Numbered from the stretch's first letter, positions 24,901 to 39,224 are shown. The stretch: 64,000 nucleotides of DNA from Hansfordia pulvinata (GCA_006538405.1 BJKQ01000008.1:2356001-2420000), one strand, 5' to 3'. Notes: a model not told the origin generated them from the letters alone. Made by a program: numbers and translations.

Positions 24901-27900
24901 GACAGGATACTGTTGGCAAAGCCTGCCTTCAAGAAGTAGTGATAGAGGTCCCCGACGGGCGAACAGAGCTCATCTTGTCCATCTGCCCAGATCGACATGA
25001 ACCCGTCCATTAGATCAAGGCAAAGGTCCAGAGCAACCTCGGAGCTTGAGTATGCTGCTCGTCCAACCAAGGAGCCTATCCGTTCAATAGCCCGATAGGC
25101 ATCGTCGGGGTTGATGGTGAGATCAGAGCCAAAGACCTCGCGGATGAGATGGCGACAGAGCACAAGATCCTCATCAGGTATTGATATAAATTCATCCACA
25201 AAGGACGATGGCACGAGGCCGGCTTGTTCTGGATCGTCCACGAGGATGCTGAACAGCTTGAGTCTTTCGGCGGTGTCGCGACAGAACGCTTGAGAGCTGC
25301 GCAGCAAGGACGACTCGCGACGAGGGATCTCGACGGGCGCGGACCTCCCGCTAGCTCGGCTTTCTTGAGACTCGAACTCGTCATCCAGGTCCATCAGGTC
25401 ATCGCCGTTGCCTGACGACGCGTTTGCACGAAGTTGGCAAACGAGTGTCGAGACCCCGGCAAGAAGTTCCGACAAGAACTTCCACTCATTGGAGACCTTT
25501 TGCAGTTCTGCATTGGTCAACGCGGGGATGTAGGGCCGCACAAGTGCCAGGAGTTGGTCACACAAGCCCTCACTGTCCGATGCAGCCGAAACGGCATTGC
25601 AGACACTTCTCAGCAGCGACGAGAACCCTTCTTCAACCTGCTGAGATGATCTCACGTTGCCCTCAATCAGAAGAGGAAGCACCAAAGCTTGGACAAGAAG
25701 ACAGCTGACGACACTGCGTAGCTTTTCCGATGTGATCTGCGACGACCCATCTTCGCGTTTTGTCCATGCTTCGCAGACCTCTGTCACCGGCGCAGCTTTG
25801 GCACTGAGAAGCTCCGCAATCAGCTTCCTGGTAGCCTGCGCATTAGATGCGTCAACCACTTTCGCGATCGGGCTCGCTTGAGTCCCTTCTTGCGCCTTCT
25901 GGGAATGGATTGAGACTTTCTCGTCGTTCAGCAAGAGTAAATAACGGACGGCTTCTTCCCGCTCTTTGACCAGTGTCAGGGCCTCACCAACGGGCCCATG
26001 GAAGGGATGCCAACGCCCAGAAAGGACCAACTCCTGATCACCAGAAGCTGCGCGCAGCAGATTGGAGATCTCGAGAGGTACAGCCTGTGAGGCATATGAA
26101 GTGATGAATGTCGCATCGACTAGGGTTTGGAGTCAGCCTTCAAAGTAGCCCAAGTGCTCACCTGAAGAGTTCGACTTACCAAGGTCCCATCGAAGGAAAA
26201 ACCAGCGGACAACATGATTGCAGTTGGAGAAACTGGCACTGGGTACTTGATAGTTGACAATGTGCAGTAGCGATGTCATCAAGGAGACCGACGAGTCAAC
26301 AGTCACGGCAGGCCCGTTGACATCCGCGGTCGCGATGATGTTGTTGATGTCATCCGCCAGTTCAAGATAAGCGCCCAGACCGTTGTTGACGATGGCTTGT
26401 AGCAGATGACAAGATGCGCGGCAAGACGCAGTCATGCTGATGCACCGGACTGACATTTGCCACGCTTGCATCCACAGAGGGGTAAGAGACTCGTGGGTAG
26501 CACATGGAAGGCTGGCCAGACTGCGGGACAGTAAGCATTTGTGACTGATCGACAAGCGAAGCGAAGCGACTTACCTGGCACACGCTATCATCGCCCACGA
26601 TGAGATCTTTGCATCCTTGTCGGCCATCAAGCCGTTCAGTTGTTGCAGGAGGGCCTGGATGTCATGGGTTTCTGGAATGATCTCTTGGGATAGGAAGGGG
26701 AGTATCTGCAGAGCAACGAACTGAGAAAGACGGTCAGGAAAGCGAAGCTTACGACTGACTCGATGGGAGCCGGACGTGGTGCGCTGCTTCTTGCGCGGCT
26801 GCTCGTCTTCAGATGTTGCCACCGCGGAAGAGCAAGTCTGCTTCCATAAGATAGCCTCCAGCCGTGCAATGTTGTGCACGATGGCCCATTTCCGTTCCGC
26901 TTCAATGGCGAATGGGTGCAGACCGAATGTGCCGGTCCGAAACACATCGCTTGCGCGCTTAGATCCTGACAGTGTCAGATCGTCCAGGCGCAACTGGGTG
27001 CGTTCTTCCAACCGCGAGTAATCAGCCCAGAGTAGATCCGAGAGGTTTTCTATGTCGGACAGAAGAGAGCTCTCTGTTCCCTGTGCCAGGAGGAATTCGA
27101 GCTGCAGATGCATGCTGTGCAGCACACCAAGCATCTCAATTCGGACCCCATTGAGCAAGGCATCCTCCTTGGACCCGGACCGAGAATGCCACCAGTAGCT
27201 GATTAGGGGTATGGCCTCAAGCACCAAAGAGCTTGCTTCTCGGACAGACTCTGTTTGTGTGAAATGAAGAATTGCGTTCATCAGGGCGAAGGCGAGCTGC
27301 TGCAGAAGGCTCAGGCTGAAAGATTGGGCCTGGAGAACCTGGACAATGACAGGGGCCAGCTCTTTCGATCTCTTGAGGCCCGGGGCGTTTGGTGCGTTGA
27401 ATAGGGAGAGGAGACACTGGAGAGCATCCTGTAGGTAGCCACGCTGCATTCTACCACCACCCCTCTGGGTGGAGCTGGCAGTTGAGCGAAGAGTGGACAT
27501 GGTCAATGACATGGTCTGTCCAGCTCCAGGGGCCGGGGAGTCGCGGGCCGAATGAGCCTCGACTTCATGGCTCTGCCAGTACTGATCAATAGTATCGATG
27601 GAGAAGTCGACGCATGAGAGCCAGCCCTCGGCATCAAAGGCAGCCAGGATTTCAACGTTCGGTCCATGAGAGAGCAGGGCGGTGAGCGCCTTGAGGTAGT
27701 CCTGAGCCAGCGGCTGAACCAGGCCCTCTTCTGGACCGGGCAAGATCTGGATTATGTGGTCAACGACGGCCAGTATGGTCTTGCGCTTGAGCTTCGAAGT
27801 CCCATGCTCAACCGCGAGGCGAAGAGCCTCGGCGCATTTGCCGAGCCTGGATGCATTGGTGGCAACGCTGGACTTGGCGAGCTTCCTCCCACTAAAGTAC

Positions 27901-28280
27901 GTTTGCTTCTCTGCCTTGGCAGCCACGAAGAGAACTTCAAAGGTCCGATGGAAGCTTTTGTCGTCAAGAGCAGACCTGCCGGGGATCTCATTAGTGTGTG
28001 ATCGCGCATGGCCACTTGCACGACTCACGCGGTGGAACCCCTTTTGCGGCTGAACAGGTAGATGAACTCTGAGTCCCCAGTTAGCGGGATCGATCAGATA
28101 TGGGCAATGGCTCGGGCGTACCGTCTAGTCCCTTAATCCGGTCTGTTTTGCTTCCGTGTTCGATGAGAGCTGCCCCGTGTCAGTTCGCATTCCAGGACAC
28201 TGGTGAAGCGCCAGCAAGCATTCATTGTACTTACAGAGGATCCGCTTGAAGGGACCCTCGCGAGAGTCCGAAGGTGGCAT
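18975..28280 (-). CDS. tel1: Tel1/ATM-type checkpoint kinase
   Basis: PI3K-related Ser/Thr kinase that signals DNA double-strand breaks and maintains telomeres. I assign eight exons: 28280-28235, 28169-28122, 28068-28029, 27975-26575, 26520-26180, 26119-21658, 21604-19125 and 18994-18975, all in phase, giving about 2945 aa, typical for Tel1. Exons 1-3 encode a basic N-terminal helix region in the position of the TAN motif (SLIEHGSKTDRIKGLDEF). The bulk is a HEAT-repeat and FAT solenoid. The kinase domain shows KGGNDDLRQD, the catalytic loop GIGDRHGHN (about 2750) and HIDLG (about 2770), followed by the Tel1-type FRLTRDIIDGMGITKTEG. The 20-nt last exon encodes the FATC end GWAAYA. Intron 21605-21657 has a GC donor (GCAAGT); splicing restores GRYEDVSH. 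A low-complexity Ala/Asp insert lies between kinase and FATC. The start ATG is the first in frame; another upstream exon is possible. Confidence 0.95.
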
Positions 28281-30222
28281 CTTGGCGCGGGAAACTAGAG
28301 CGTCGGACACTATGACATGGTGAGGGACACTTGCTGGTTGCTATACGTGTTGGAGGAGGATCGCATGCAAAGGCCGTGGGCATCAGTGAAACAACATCCC
28401 GGTGACACAAGCAAGCAGCACAGGCGTGTATGTGGGCAACCGAGCAAGGCCACCTCTCAACAGATGTCCCAGTATCCAGACCCGTGCGAAGACCCAAGAC
28501 CGCGTGTTGAGCCTCGGACTGTACCGGCCCTTGTTGCGAGAGTGCAGATCGACTACCACTGTGAATTCTTGAGCAGTCGTACTGGCGTGGCGTCGCGTTG
28601 ACCTAATGAAGGGGATCTGAGGGTAGCTAGAATCTAGAGCAAAGCGACGGCGGAAGCCCCTGTCAGACGAGGCCAACGGACCCGTATGATTTCGAAAAAG
28701 GCCCAGATCCGAATGCTGGGCAAGTTGTGAGCTTCCGTGGTGGTTGATGAGATGGATCTGGTGAGTCGACGAACAAACGAATAGGTTCATCTGGGTGAGA
28801 AGGACGGGCTACAGCAGTTCAGGTCTGATTGGCTGAAAGGGCGCGATGAAAGGGTCCACACCTCAGCTACGTGATGCATGTAGGTAGGGATGGAAAGAGG
28901 TAGATACCTACAAGTACCTAGGTACTGACGGAACCCGGCGTGTCCGTTACGAGGAGACATCGGCTCGTACCTGCCCAGGCCCCAGGGTTGAACGGTGCTT
29001 AACCGCCTTCCTTGGATCGAAAAGACTTAAGTACTTGCCCTCATCGCGTTGCGTTGGCTACATGTATTCTGCGCCTGCTCTCTGGTGTTCCATGTTTCCT
29101 AAGGCTGATTAAATGATGGATGCGCCTGCCTACCGGCAACTTGAGCAGCGCTTGTACCAGTGCTAGCATTATGGGCGGGTAAGGTACGAGTCCACAGGTA
29201 TCCAATCGTGGATTGAACGACGGGTCTCGGCAAGTTCCACTGATTTGACCACCACGGAGTACCTAAGGTACTCGTAAATACCAATCTGGAGGCATGGTAG
29301 GCCTAGTCGTACCCCTAAGGTTCCAGTGCATGGCGCGCATCACCAATAAACATTGACCACAACCAAGATTCATGTACCTGCCTCTAGGAGGTACATAAAG
29401 TCATGTAGTAGGTGGCTAGCTCAATACCCGGTACCAGATGGGAACACACTTCTGGCTTTACGTGTTGGAGGGACTTGAAGGAGATGCATGCATCGTCACT
29501 GGAACTGGCGTCTAGTCCGAGAATCGTTCGTTGGAAAGTCCCATCATTGAGCTCACCTTGGATCAGTGATAAACTCATAAGATGTTAGCTTCCTTACTGG
29601 CGCGTGCAGCGTCGGGTTGCGCGCCTTGGCAGGGTACCGCTACTTCTGTTGGTGAGCCTCCCGGGGCAATGTGCACCCTAACCCCCAGATCTAGTCGTAC
29701 CGGTACGCGCTGGACTAGACGCGTGACGTTCTTACCAGGGCCGGGCTATTGGTAGCTCGCCCAAGCAACCCGCAGGTAGACTGAAAGAAATTCAATTATC
29801 CACGCCTGCTATCCCACCGAGTCAGCCTTGCGATAATCACCCAGCAAGCCACATTTGCGAGGCAACGCGCTGTACGACGCGATCCTCTCCTCCCGCCCTA
29901 CCAGGTCAATCCGGGCCTCTTGCCGCCTGCCCTCTCGCACACTTTCTCCTGCAATCTTGGCACCGACGCAGACGACCGGCATCCGACCCGAGCTGCACCA
30001 CAACAACCTCCCGATACCCCGTTGACGATACCCGACGCCCCCCCCGAACGATATCGACAGAGTCCCCGATCTTTGCCCGCCAGCCCGTGTTGCCATCGGC
30101 ATCATACAGCCTGCGCTGAGCTGGGACGTGCCGTGCTGCTTCCAGCCGTGCTCCGTGCCTGCTCTGCTCTGCTCCGCTCCGCCCTCGCGACAACGATGCT
30201 ATAGTGGCCGCAAGTGACTGCA
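28281..30222. promoter_or_regulatory. Divergent promoter region of tel1 and NUP192
   Basis: About 1.9 kb between two divergent starts. Small open frames have no domain. One TACTCGTA octamer lies at 29269-29276, and AGGTACCTA-type tracts occur near 28880-28935 and 29260-29275. The segment 29930-30222 is C-rich on the + strand and is probably the NUP192 leader. Confidence 0.5.
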
Positions 30223-33200
30223 ATGGCGGAAGACGGCACTCTCGAGGCCCTCAAGGCCCTTCATCGAGACCTCCTTGTGGTTGTCGAGTCTCTCAAGGAG
30301 GATCGCGAGGGCCGCGGCGTCCAGTTGCTCGCCGGCGTTCCTTCAGACCCCTCCCTCAACCTCGTGGCCCCATCCTTCAAGAATCTTCTCAAAAAGCCGG
30401 CCCGGAAGAAAGAGAGCCGCGACACCGTTCTCTCGGGCAAGGTGCAAGTCTCGGGGGAGGAGTGGTCACTCAACAAGGACTTTCAGGAAATCGCCCTGCA
30501 GGTGGCAGACGAGCTGGACTTGGATGAGGTTCAGGCCGCCCAGCTCGTCCTCGAGGCCGAAGAGTATGAGTCTGAGCTCGGTCGCCCGCGCCGCGACTGC
30601 GCCATCATTCGCTTCCACCAGCAGCGCCAGTTCCTCTTGAGCTGTATCCGCCTCCTCCTCGAACTCGCCACCGCCGAAGACGACCTGGAAGCCGATGGAG
30701 TCGACGGCTTGGGAGGTCTCTCGCCTCTGGTCGACCACATCGTCCTCCGCGAACCACCGCCTGGAGGCGCCGCTCCTGCGCAATCTGACCGGTTCGTCCC
30801 GACCTGCACAGACACCATGCGCGACGTCCGGGATTGGCTTGCCAGGCACTCGAATCATGTGGCCACTGCTTCTGTCGTGGGCCGCGCGGCAGATTTGCAG
30901 GCCCAGGAGACCGCCGAGTTCACTCGCATCAGTTTGATCCGCCAGCATGAGCTTCTCTCTGTCGTCCTCGGTTTCGCCGTTGAGAGGAACAAGGCGATCA
31001 AGAGTGATTTCGTGGCTTTCCTGCAGGCTCTTCGGAGAGTCGACAAGTACGACTTTTCAGTTGGTAAGTCCTCGCTGATCACGGCATCTGCCTTTTATTT
31101 CTGTATACTGACTGTCTTCAAGTCCACCAGTTCGCAGTTTTGGGCGCATATATCACCACATTCGGCTCGACCGAGGGCAGCGGCAGTGTCGATCAAGCGA
31201 GGGAGCTCAATGCCTTGGTCTGCCAGCAGCAGGACGAGGACCCGAAGCGCCTTGTGTTTATGAATGCGGCCATCCAAGCTTGGTGGATAGCCGAGTACAG
31301 CGGATGGTACATGGAGGGAGCCGCTGGTGATGGGCTCCCCAACGTCGATATCAATGCAGGTTTGTTTCGCCCTTCTGGTTGGAATTTACGCCCTGGTTGC
31401 TAACCCCTTCTCAGAGGACGGGGAACGGTCAAGGATATTCTCCGAGGCCCTTAGAGACGGCGCCTTCGACTTCTTGTTCGCATTGGTCGCCGACGCCAAG
31501 ACATCCGAATGGCAAGATCCCGCAAGGAGTGATCTGAGGAGATGGCTACAGAACCGCACACCATCACTTCCGGCTGATACCGTAGCGTTTTCCGACTTTT
31601 TCCAGAGCCGCCTTACCGAGAAGCTTGAAACGTTCGTGGACGCCTTCATCTCCAACTTGCCCAACTATCTTCGAAAACTGCGCTCCGAGGAGGACGAGCA
31701 GCGCCAAATGCGCCAGGTGCCCGACCAGGACCTTGATCTCGAACGTTTTCTTCTCGTCATCGCATACTCTTACGAAGGCAGACCCGATGCGGCAGAAAAC
31801 TTTTGGAGCGACCCCGAGAGTAATCTGGCTGGATTCTTGCACTGGGCGTCACGAAGGGCTTCCACGCCGCTGGTCACGGCTTTCTGTGAGATGCTTCAAT
31901 GCCTCTCGGAAGACGAAGAGTCAGCGAGGTCAGCCCACGAATTTCTGCTCGACGAAGGCCACCACTCTTCCGGGAAAATGCGCCGCGCGCTTTCACTGAC
32001 ATGGTCGCAAATCCTGCGCGAGATGGAGTTCTTCGCCGAGAAGATACGGGAGAAGCCTGCCCCGACGCAGGCAAACACGCCCAGGGGCACGAAGCCAAGC
32101 AGCGACTTTGCCGAAACCGAGCCTGAATCCTCCATGATGTTGGAATGCTATCTCCGCTTGATGGCCAAGCTCGCCTCGGGGAGTGAAGACGCCAGGTACT
32201 ACCTCTGGAATCTCCGGAACCCTCGGGGGGATGGGCGAGTGATAGAGCTTCTGTTCCAGCTCGTCAGCAGTCTTGTGACGCCGCGTCTCCGAGCATGCGC
32301 TTTCCGAGCACTGGCAGCTTTGATTGACCGCAACAGTGTGGAAGGACAGTGGGACATGTGGTTCCACCTGGAGGCGTGCCTAACTGGACACTATATCCCG
32401 GCATCCTCTAACAGGGCTCCAGCTGCAAATTCGCTACCACCGTCTTTCTACATGGAGGCCCTGTTCGAAACGATGAGCCCGCACTTTGATGAGGCCAGTG
32501 CTTTCATCCAGTTTTTAGTGGAACTTACGTCCCTGCCTGGCGGTGGCGGCGTGTTACACGATCAACTTCCGTTTCCCGAGAACCTGGGTGCTACCAGCCG
32601 TATGCGGCCTGGCATTGAGCCTTACGTTGACTTCACCCTGGGTCACATGTTTGCCTCCAGGGTTTCGGAAGCCCAGGACATGACGCAGCAGCGCATGCTT
32701 CGCTTCAGCTGCCTCGACTTCGCCCTCACATGCATCTCCAGTTTCAACGAGGACTTGCTTGTCTTCAGCAGCGAAACCAGCATTCCTGTCGATGCAGCGA
32801 CCAGTGCTAAAGACCTGGCAACTTACGTCTCCCTCCACCCCTTTGCTAGAGTCATGGAGTGGATGTTTGACAGCAAGTTCATGAAGAGTCTTCTGGACAC
32901 GATGCATCAAGATCCCTCGGAGATCGGCAGGGCGGCACCCGACTCGCCAATGATGCTTGGTGTATTGAGAGCCGTACAGCTCATCTCCAAGGCTCTTGAC
33001 CTACAAGCAACTTTTATCGACCTCGTCCGCCCTATAGTGAGGCCGCACGGGAAGCCACAAAGTCGATCTGCCTACAGCCCTGTCTCAAACAGCGTATACG
33101 CCTCCGTGGAAGACGGCCTGTTGACGAGCATGACTCTGATATCAGACCTGGGTGGCTATTGTGGCCTAGGCAACGCCGAGCTGACGTTGGCAAGCTTGAA

Positions 33201-35751
33201 GCTGCTCGAGAGAATTTCATCTTCTTCTCGGGTGGTTGCGGTCTGGGACTCGACACCACAGGGGCAGAGCCGACGGAACAAGGCAATCGTCGCTCTGGAG
33301 GAGTACGGCGACAACGATATCATTGCGGGATCATTCATTGCCGAATTCTCGACTCCCCTCGACCCCTACCGCCAGGCGGAGTCCCCCAGCTACCTCATCA
33401 AATCATATATCCTCGATTTCATCTACTACTGCCTCTTGGCCAACCCCGATCGGCCGACCATCGCACACCTCCTGCTCGGCTTTCACTGCAGCTCAAGCAC
33501 TTTGAGTATCGACCCAGACAGCGCCTTTGGCCAGAGATCGTCCCTATTCCACTCGCTTCTTCCCTTGATTGTCGAGATGCCTTGCCAAACAGACGAAGGG
33601 ATGCAGACGTGGCTCATCAACTTGAAATACAAGGTCATGCGTATCTTCAGGACATTGTGGAGCTCTCGCCTCTCGTCGTCACTCGTGCTCGACGAGCTGA
33701 GGGATCATGACTTCCTCTTCCACCTCCTGCTGCAAGGGCTTGTTGTCGCGCCTCAGGACGTAGCATGGGACGGGCAAGCTCCTAATAGCCTCGAATTCCT
33801 CAACACCCCAGCTGCCGAGGGTTTCCTGCAATATCTTGCCATGCGTTCCATGGCCATGGGCTACATCACGCATGAGCTTTGCAGTGTGTCCCAGGGCAAC
33901 ATGCCCGCTATCAAGCGCCGCATCTTTGAGGCGCTAGGCGGTCAGGTGCGGGGAGATGGCGGGGAGCCGATGACGGTGCCCTCCGTCTTCCAGTTCCACG
34001 ACTCGCTGCCCCAGGACGAGGACCTGGTGAGGCCGCCCCCCAAGTTGACATTCTTCCGGAACGTGGACCTCAGGTCCTGCCTCGAGGAGGACGACGCGTC
34101 CAATCCTATCTACAACCTAGCCAAGGTCGAAGAGGTCGTCGCTCTCAAGACACGCGAGTCTGCTCCTGCAGGTCAGCTCGTCCGACAGGAGGACTCGGAC
34201 AAGGTCGACGAGGAGCAGCAGCAGCTCTGCAGCTACGTGGTCTACCTGAATCGTGTAACGCAGACCAAGACCTACAGCCTGCAGCTTCTCAAGGCGTGGA
34301 CGAAGCTGGTCCTCGTCATGACCGATGTCAACGACTTCAAGGGCACAACGCAAGTATCCTTCATCCTGCAGACTCTCCAGGCCATCCTGCCCAACCTCGA
34401 GACGTACAGCTCGGACCGGCCCGACGCTGCCTTTGAGCTGGCGCAACTGGCCAAGGTGCTCATCTTCAAGCTTGACTTCAGCACCATGACATCAGCCGAC
34501 AAGCAAGGGAGGGCGATCGAGAGCCTGGTGAGCGACAAGCTCTTCCAGCTGTTTCAAATCTGCCTGAGCGCCGTGGCCAAGTGGACCGGCAAGCCCGAGT
34601 TGCGGGCCCTCTACTACGGCATCTGCTACCGGTATTTGACCGCCCTGATCGACCACGGCCACGGGGCGCTCTCGGGCCGCCGCAAGACCACCAGGACTGT
34701 GCAGGCATTCGGGGACAAGCTGGCCAATGTCATCTGCGACGACGCCTTTGGGGGCGATCCGGGGTGCCAAGCGGCAGCGCTCATCCTGCTGAGTACTCTC
34801 GTCCACCTGGGGAGCCAGGAGAACGACAACTTTGTCGTCGAATCGCTCAATAGGCTCAACTTCATCGGTATCGTCGTTGATTCGCTGAGGAACGTCATGC
34901 AGGAATGGATCGAGATCAACAGCGCAGGTGAGTTTTTCTCCTTTTCCTTTTATTTGTTTCGCCCCTCCCTTTCCTCCCCCTTGTCGTTTATCCACTCTCG
35001 AGCGAAGCGGCAAAGACTAACTTAGGGGGGCAAACCCAAAATACAAAAGGAGACCCAGAGCTGCAGTACTACCACAACGCCAAGCTCGCGCTGCTGCTGC
35101 AGCTTTGCCAGACGCGCGAGGGGGCGAAAAACGTGCTCCACGCCAACCTGTTCACGGCCATTGGCCACTCGGGCCTGTTCGCGGTCGACCCGGAGCTGCA
35201 GGTCGACTCGTCTGACGCCAGGGCCATGGAGAAGCATTACACGCTTTTGGTCAAGGTGACGCGCATCATCGGCGCCGCCATTGTCAGCCGCGGGTCGCAC
35301 AACCTGCCGCAGGGCAGGCGCTTCCTCACGGAGCACCGAATGCTGGTCATGCACGTGCTCAAGCGCTCGGCGGGCATCGGGGCCAGCGGATCCAAGCTCG
35401 ACCGGGCGCTGGCGGAGCGCGTCGACGAGCTGGCCGAGGCCTTTATGGTCATCATCATGGCTACAGGATTTCTCGAGGTACGTCTTCTCCTTTCTTTCTC
35501 GGAGTGAGTGTCGACACTCCAACCAGGCGAATGAGCGGCGCGGGTAGACATCTTCGCTCCTGAGCATGGGGCCGGTCGCCACCCGCGTTCTCGGGATCTT
35601 TCTCTGGTCTCGGTCCACCCGCACGCCGCTTACAACCCCCCTCTTTCCCCCCGTTTCATATTGATCCACGCTAACAAGTCTCCTGAATCGGCAGTTCGAG
35701 AACGAATTTGTCGCTGAGGACCCTGCAGTCGCGCCGGCCCTATTCCACTGA
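30223..35751 (+). CDS. NUP192: Nucleoporin Nup192 (Nup205 family)
   Basis: Large alpha-solenoid scaffold of the nuclear-pore inner ring. Five exons: 30223-31063, 31123-31359, 31415-34927, 35050-35477 and 35695-35751, in phase, giving 1691 aa, the usual size. Start ATG 30223 (MAEDGTLEALKAL); the frame also has a GTG three codons earlier, which I do not use. Conserved segments include EWSLNKDFQEIALQVADELD near the N-terminus, SVVHQFAVLGAYITTFGSTE across intron 1, WDMWFHLEACLTGHYIP, and near the C-terminus YYHNAKLALLLQLCQTREG and LTEHRMLVMHVLKRSAGIG. Introns are 59, 55, 122 and 217 bp. Intron 3 ends in AAAAG rather than a pyrimidine-AG, but this acceptor is the one that gives the conserved GDPELQYYH. 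I found no frameshift. Confidence 0.95.
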
Positions 35752-38700
35752 ACACTGACGGCCAGAAAGAGGGGCGGGAGGCGATCAGCGTGGGGTGAAG
35801 CCGCAGAAAGAGGCAACTTTCAACGTGGGGGCTGGACTGGTGCATGAGTCCCGTAAGCCCAGTGATTTTTGTGTTTTAGACGGTCAAGGATAGGATCAGA
35901 AAGCTTTGCGGTGGCGAGGGACAAGGGAGAGAAACGGCCCCCCCAATTTATTTTTTCTCGTTCGGGCTTTTCAGTGTCCGGCACGTCCGAGGTCAGGACC
36001 CGCACCCAGGAGAGACGAAGAGAGAGAGAGAGAGAGAGTAAAAGAAGCTTAATTTTCTGAAACGCGTGTGCGCTTCGATACGATTTGGTCCATGCGAGCA
36101 TGCTTGTGATTCGCGATCCGGCCGGATGGGGGGCTCACATGTCTCGGAGCACCCGCGAAAGTGCGTCTCTTTGTGAGCCAGCTGTCAATCCTTTACTATT
36201 CCCGCAGTGGAAGAACCACATCTTGTTTGGGATAAAACCGCGCCCTGGTCTGACGAGCGGACGCGTTCAGTCATCATAACGAACTTATGCTACAGGTGTC
36301 CGACGTGTGCCCATCGCACGCGCAGTCGCTCGAGGGAGATCAGGAATGCCGCTCAATTCACCAGATAAGGGCGTCCGGGAGCTGTAAACCAAGAGACGAC
36401 TTGGGTGCTGGCAATCTCGCCCAGTAATGAGGCCTGAGTGATTTTCTCATTTACTCGAACTCGTCGGTCAATGATAGCATGAGAGCCCTAGAGCCTGGGA
36501 ATGCGAGGAGTATTGTAGTTCAGCATGAAGGATGGGCCCGGCTTCATGCAGAGGCTGCGAACGCTGAGGCTTCAGCGGCGCCAGCTCCCGCCTCGCTTCG
36601 AAGCCGGCGAACTACTCCGTACTGAGCATCGAAAAGTCTGGGGAGAGATAGGGGCCCGTGCGTGGATTAGCTGGCTGCGGATAAGAGAACCGAATTCTCT
36701 GGCAGACCGCACAGTGTGGGAAGGCTTTGACTGCACTCGGACTGTCCAAGCCCCGCGAAGGTCCCCATGAGACAGCTGAAGAGTACAGTTTGTGGAAGCA
36801 TCTTTAGCACGGTGTATGCGGGCGAAAATGGCGCATCCGCCGCGATATCGCGTGGTGTCTTGATTGGCGGATGGCGCGGAACCCCTGGTGTCGGCCGGGC
36901 CTAGCGTCAGGCTTGGCCCGAGCCTCCCCCACTTGCAGGCTGCCAATCTCGAATGCCATCTCGTCTGTGGGCAGACACGCAGAGAAGGCAGTGCGGGTAC
37001 GAGGAGCCGTGGGGGGGGGGGGGTAGGTGATGATAAAGGTACGAGTAGTAGAGCTACGAGTACGCGTAGGTCGGTCGTGTGCTTCCCCGTAGTCGATAGG
37101 TGCCTGCGATCCACAATCTCCAGCACCGCCAACTTGATAGATTTCTCCACCCGGTCGGCCCACCAATCCCGTCCCTGCGTTTGCACGATACCCCGACTTG
37201 CAAGCATCTTGGCACGGCCATTGACCCTGGAGGAGCAGAGAGCCGTGAGAGCCAACATGGACGCGCCCCGCGTGTCAGGCTAGACCAGCGTCTGGGTCTA
37301 GGCCAGCTTCGGCCTCAAGGACACGCGAGTTGTGTGACGGGCTGAACTTGATCAGCGGGACCCCATTCCGTTGACATTGACGCAGTTGTTACTCGTATTG
37401 GCTCATTCTGGACACTGGGCAGCGCCCACAGTGTGCTCTGGCTGGTTCAACAATGTCGCTGCAGTGCGCGACAGTCTCGGCCCGAGTTGGCAGCACGGGA
37501 CCTTGGCGACTATGCCTTGTTGCGAGCATGCGCCTTGGCTGGTAGCACCGAGGCGTCGGCTCCAGACCGAAGCGAGTCAGCATCAGCAGTGGCGGCCGGC
37601 TGGCCAAGGCTGGGCAGGCTGGGCATGCAGGTAATCCCCCAGGTGGCTTCGTCGACGTTGAGGGCGGATGGGGTTGATGGCGGCTGGGCAGGACGGTATC
37701 GGACGAGCGCCCCGCGCGGGCGCCTGCTCGAATCTGCCTGTCTTCCGTGCGCCATCTCGGTACTCGCAGGCTCGAGGCAGAAGGAGGGGAGACGATCCGG
37801 CTCATGACGAGAGATGCTGGCGATCAGACCAGGCTCAGTGCTTTGGTGCTCGCAGCGCCGTACTCGTAGCTAGAGAGCCTGATGGCAAGCCAAGGCTCCA
37901 AGGCAGTGCCGCAACGTCCAGAGATAAGACGCGAAGCCGTCGGTCAGGCAAGTAAGCAAGCCTGGCAGGCAGGCCTGCGGTGTTTCTCTGGTGTGTTGTA
38001 TTTGCACCAGGAGTCGAGGCCGCCGCGGCCTGCTGCCCCGGTGCCAGGCAGCGAGCATCCTGTCGGCCAGAGTGCAGAATCTGGAAGCGATACGGCAGGG
38101 GCGTGTTGGATCCCCAGTCGCGGCATCGTGGGCGGATGTTGATACCTGGTACGAGTATGGATTGATGAGAGGAGGAGGCCAGGAGGGTGGAGAGGATTCG
38201 CGCGCAGGGATTGGGCTCTCGAGTCTCTGTTGGCCAGGGTCTTGTCTGTGGTTATCATCTGCCAAGCCGACGCCTACGAGCCTGCCAAGCCGGCTACTTC
38301 TCTCCTCCCAGTGATCCGCTGTCAAAGTGCCGCGTCTCCCACCTGAGGTCCAGCTGAGATGGAAGTACTTTGCGGCAAGTGCCCGTTTCGTACCTGCCTC
38401 CCATGCAGGGCACGCAAATGATCGCCGTTTGCGCTTTCCGCCGGCTGTGTGGGCTGGGCTGCACCGGAAGGTGCAAATCTGGTGTGTGTGTGTGTTGTGT
38501 GTGTGTGACTGAAGGCAGGAGCACTGCAGAACACAGCAGCAGCATTCGAGGCAGGAAGGTGTGGATGGGATATATGACCTGGCCTCGCCCCCCCCCCCTC
38601 CCGATGGTGGACCTGGCCTGCCACTTTTCGCCAGCAGACCCATTGACCTCGCCACTCACCCCCCCCCTCCTTTTTCTGCGTCGTCGTTCGCCGCTTGCAC

Positions 38701-39224
38701 GCGTCCCTCCGTTGCTTCTAGAACAGCATCAGCCGTTCGAGTGGCCAACCGTCCCGCCTTAACAACGCAGGCTTCAGTACATAGAGCGCGGCGATCGACG
38801 CCCTGCTCGCTGCTGCTGCTGCTGCTGCTCCACCCCTCGAACCTGGCCCGCCGTCCCTGCGTGCGTCGTCCCTGCGCCTGTTCCGTACACCTGCGCCTAG
38901 GGCATCTGTATGCTTGCGACCGGCCGTTGACGACAGACGCCTTCCGCGCTTCCCACATCTTCTTCCCGCCTTCGTCTCGTCAGCTGCACGCCCTCGTCCG
39001 ACCCTCGTCAGTGGCGACTTGACTTGAATCGCCACCCTTATCCGCGCCCGCTGGTCTCATCGGCCTCTCACCTCGCTGAATAAGTCGCCTCCTAGTGACC
39101 CAGCTGGCGGTCTCTTGTCCAGGCCAGGCCCAGTTTCTTTTTCTTTTTTTATTCCCTTGGCCCCCATCGATCTCGCGCCCGTCGCAACTGCCAGCGCTCT
39201 CGTACGCCGGCACCTCGCGCCGCG
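35752..39224. other. Intergenic region upstream of the permease gene, no gene seen
   Basis: About 3.5 kb. It holds a GA repeat (36019-36038), a G13 run (37011-37023) and TACGAGTA/TACTCGTA octamers at 37040, 37055, 37390, 37861 and 38150. A minus-strand open frame at 36572-37258 (228 codons) is low-complexity and unrecognised. From about 38580 the + strand is pyrimidine-rich, with a CTG repeat near 38811-38829, and is probably promoter and leader of the permease gene. Confidence 0.5.
36019..36038. repeat. GA microsatellite
   Basis: About ten AG dinucleotides in non-coding DNA downstream of NUP192. Confidence 0.9.

Noticed and set aside
36572..37258. 228-codon minus-strand open frame
   Set aside because: No domain, Arg/Ser-rich composition, and simple repeats run through it.
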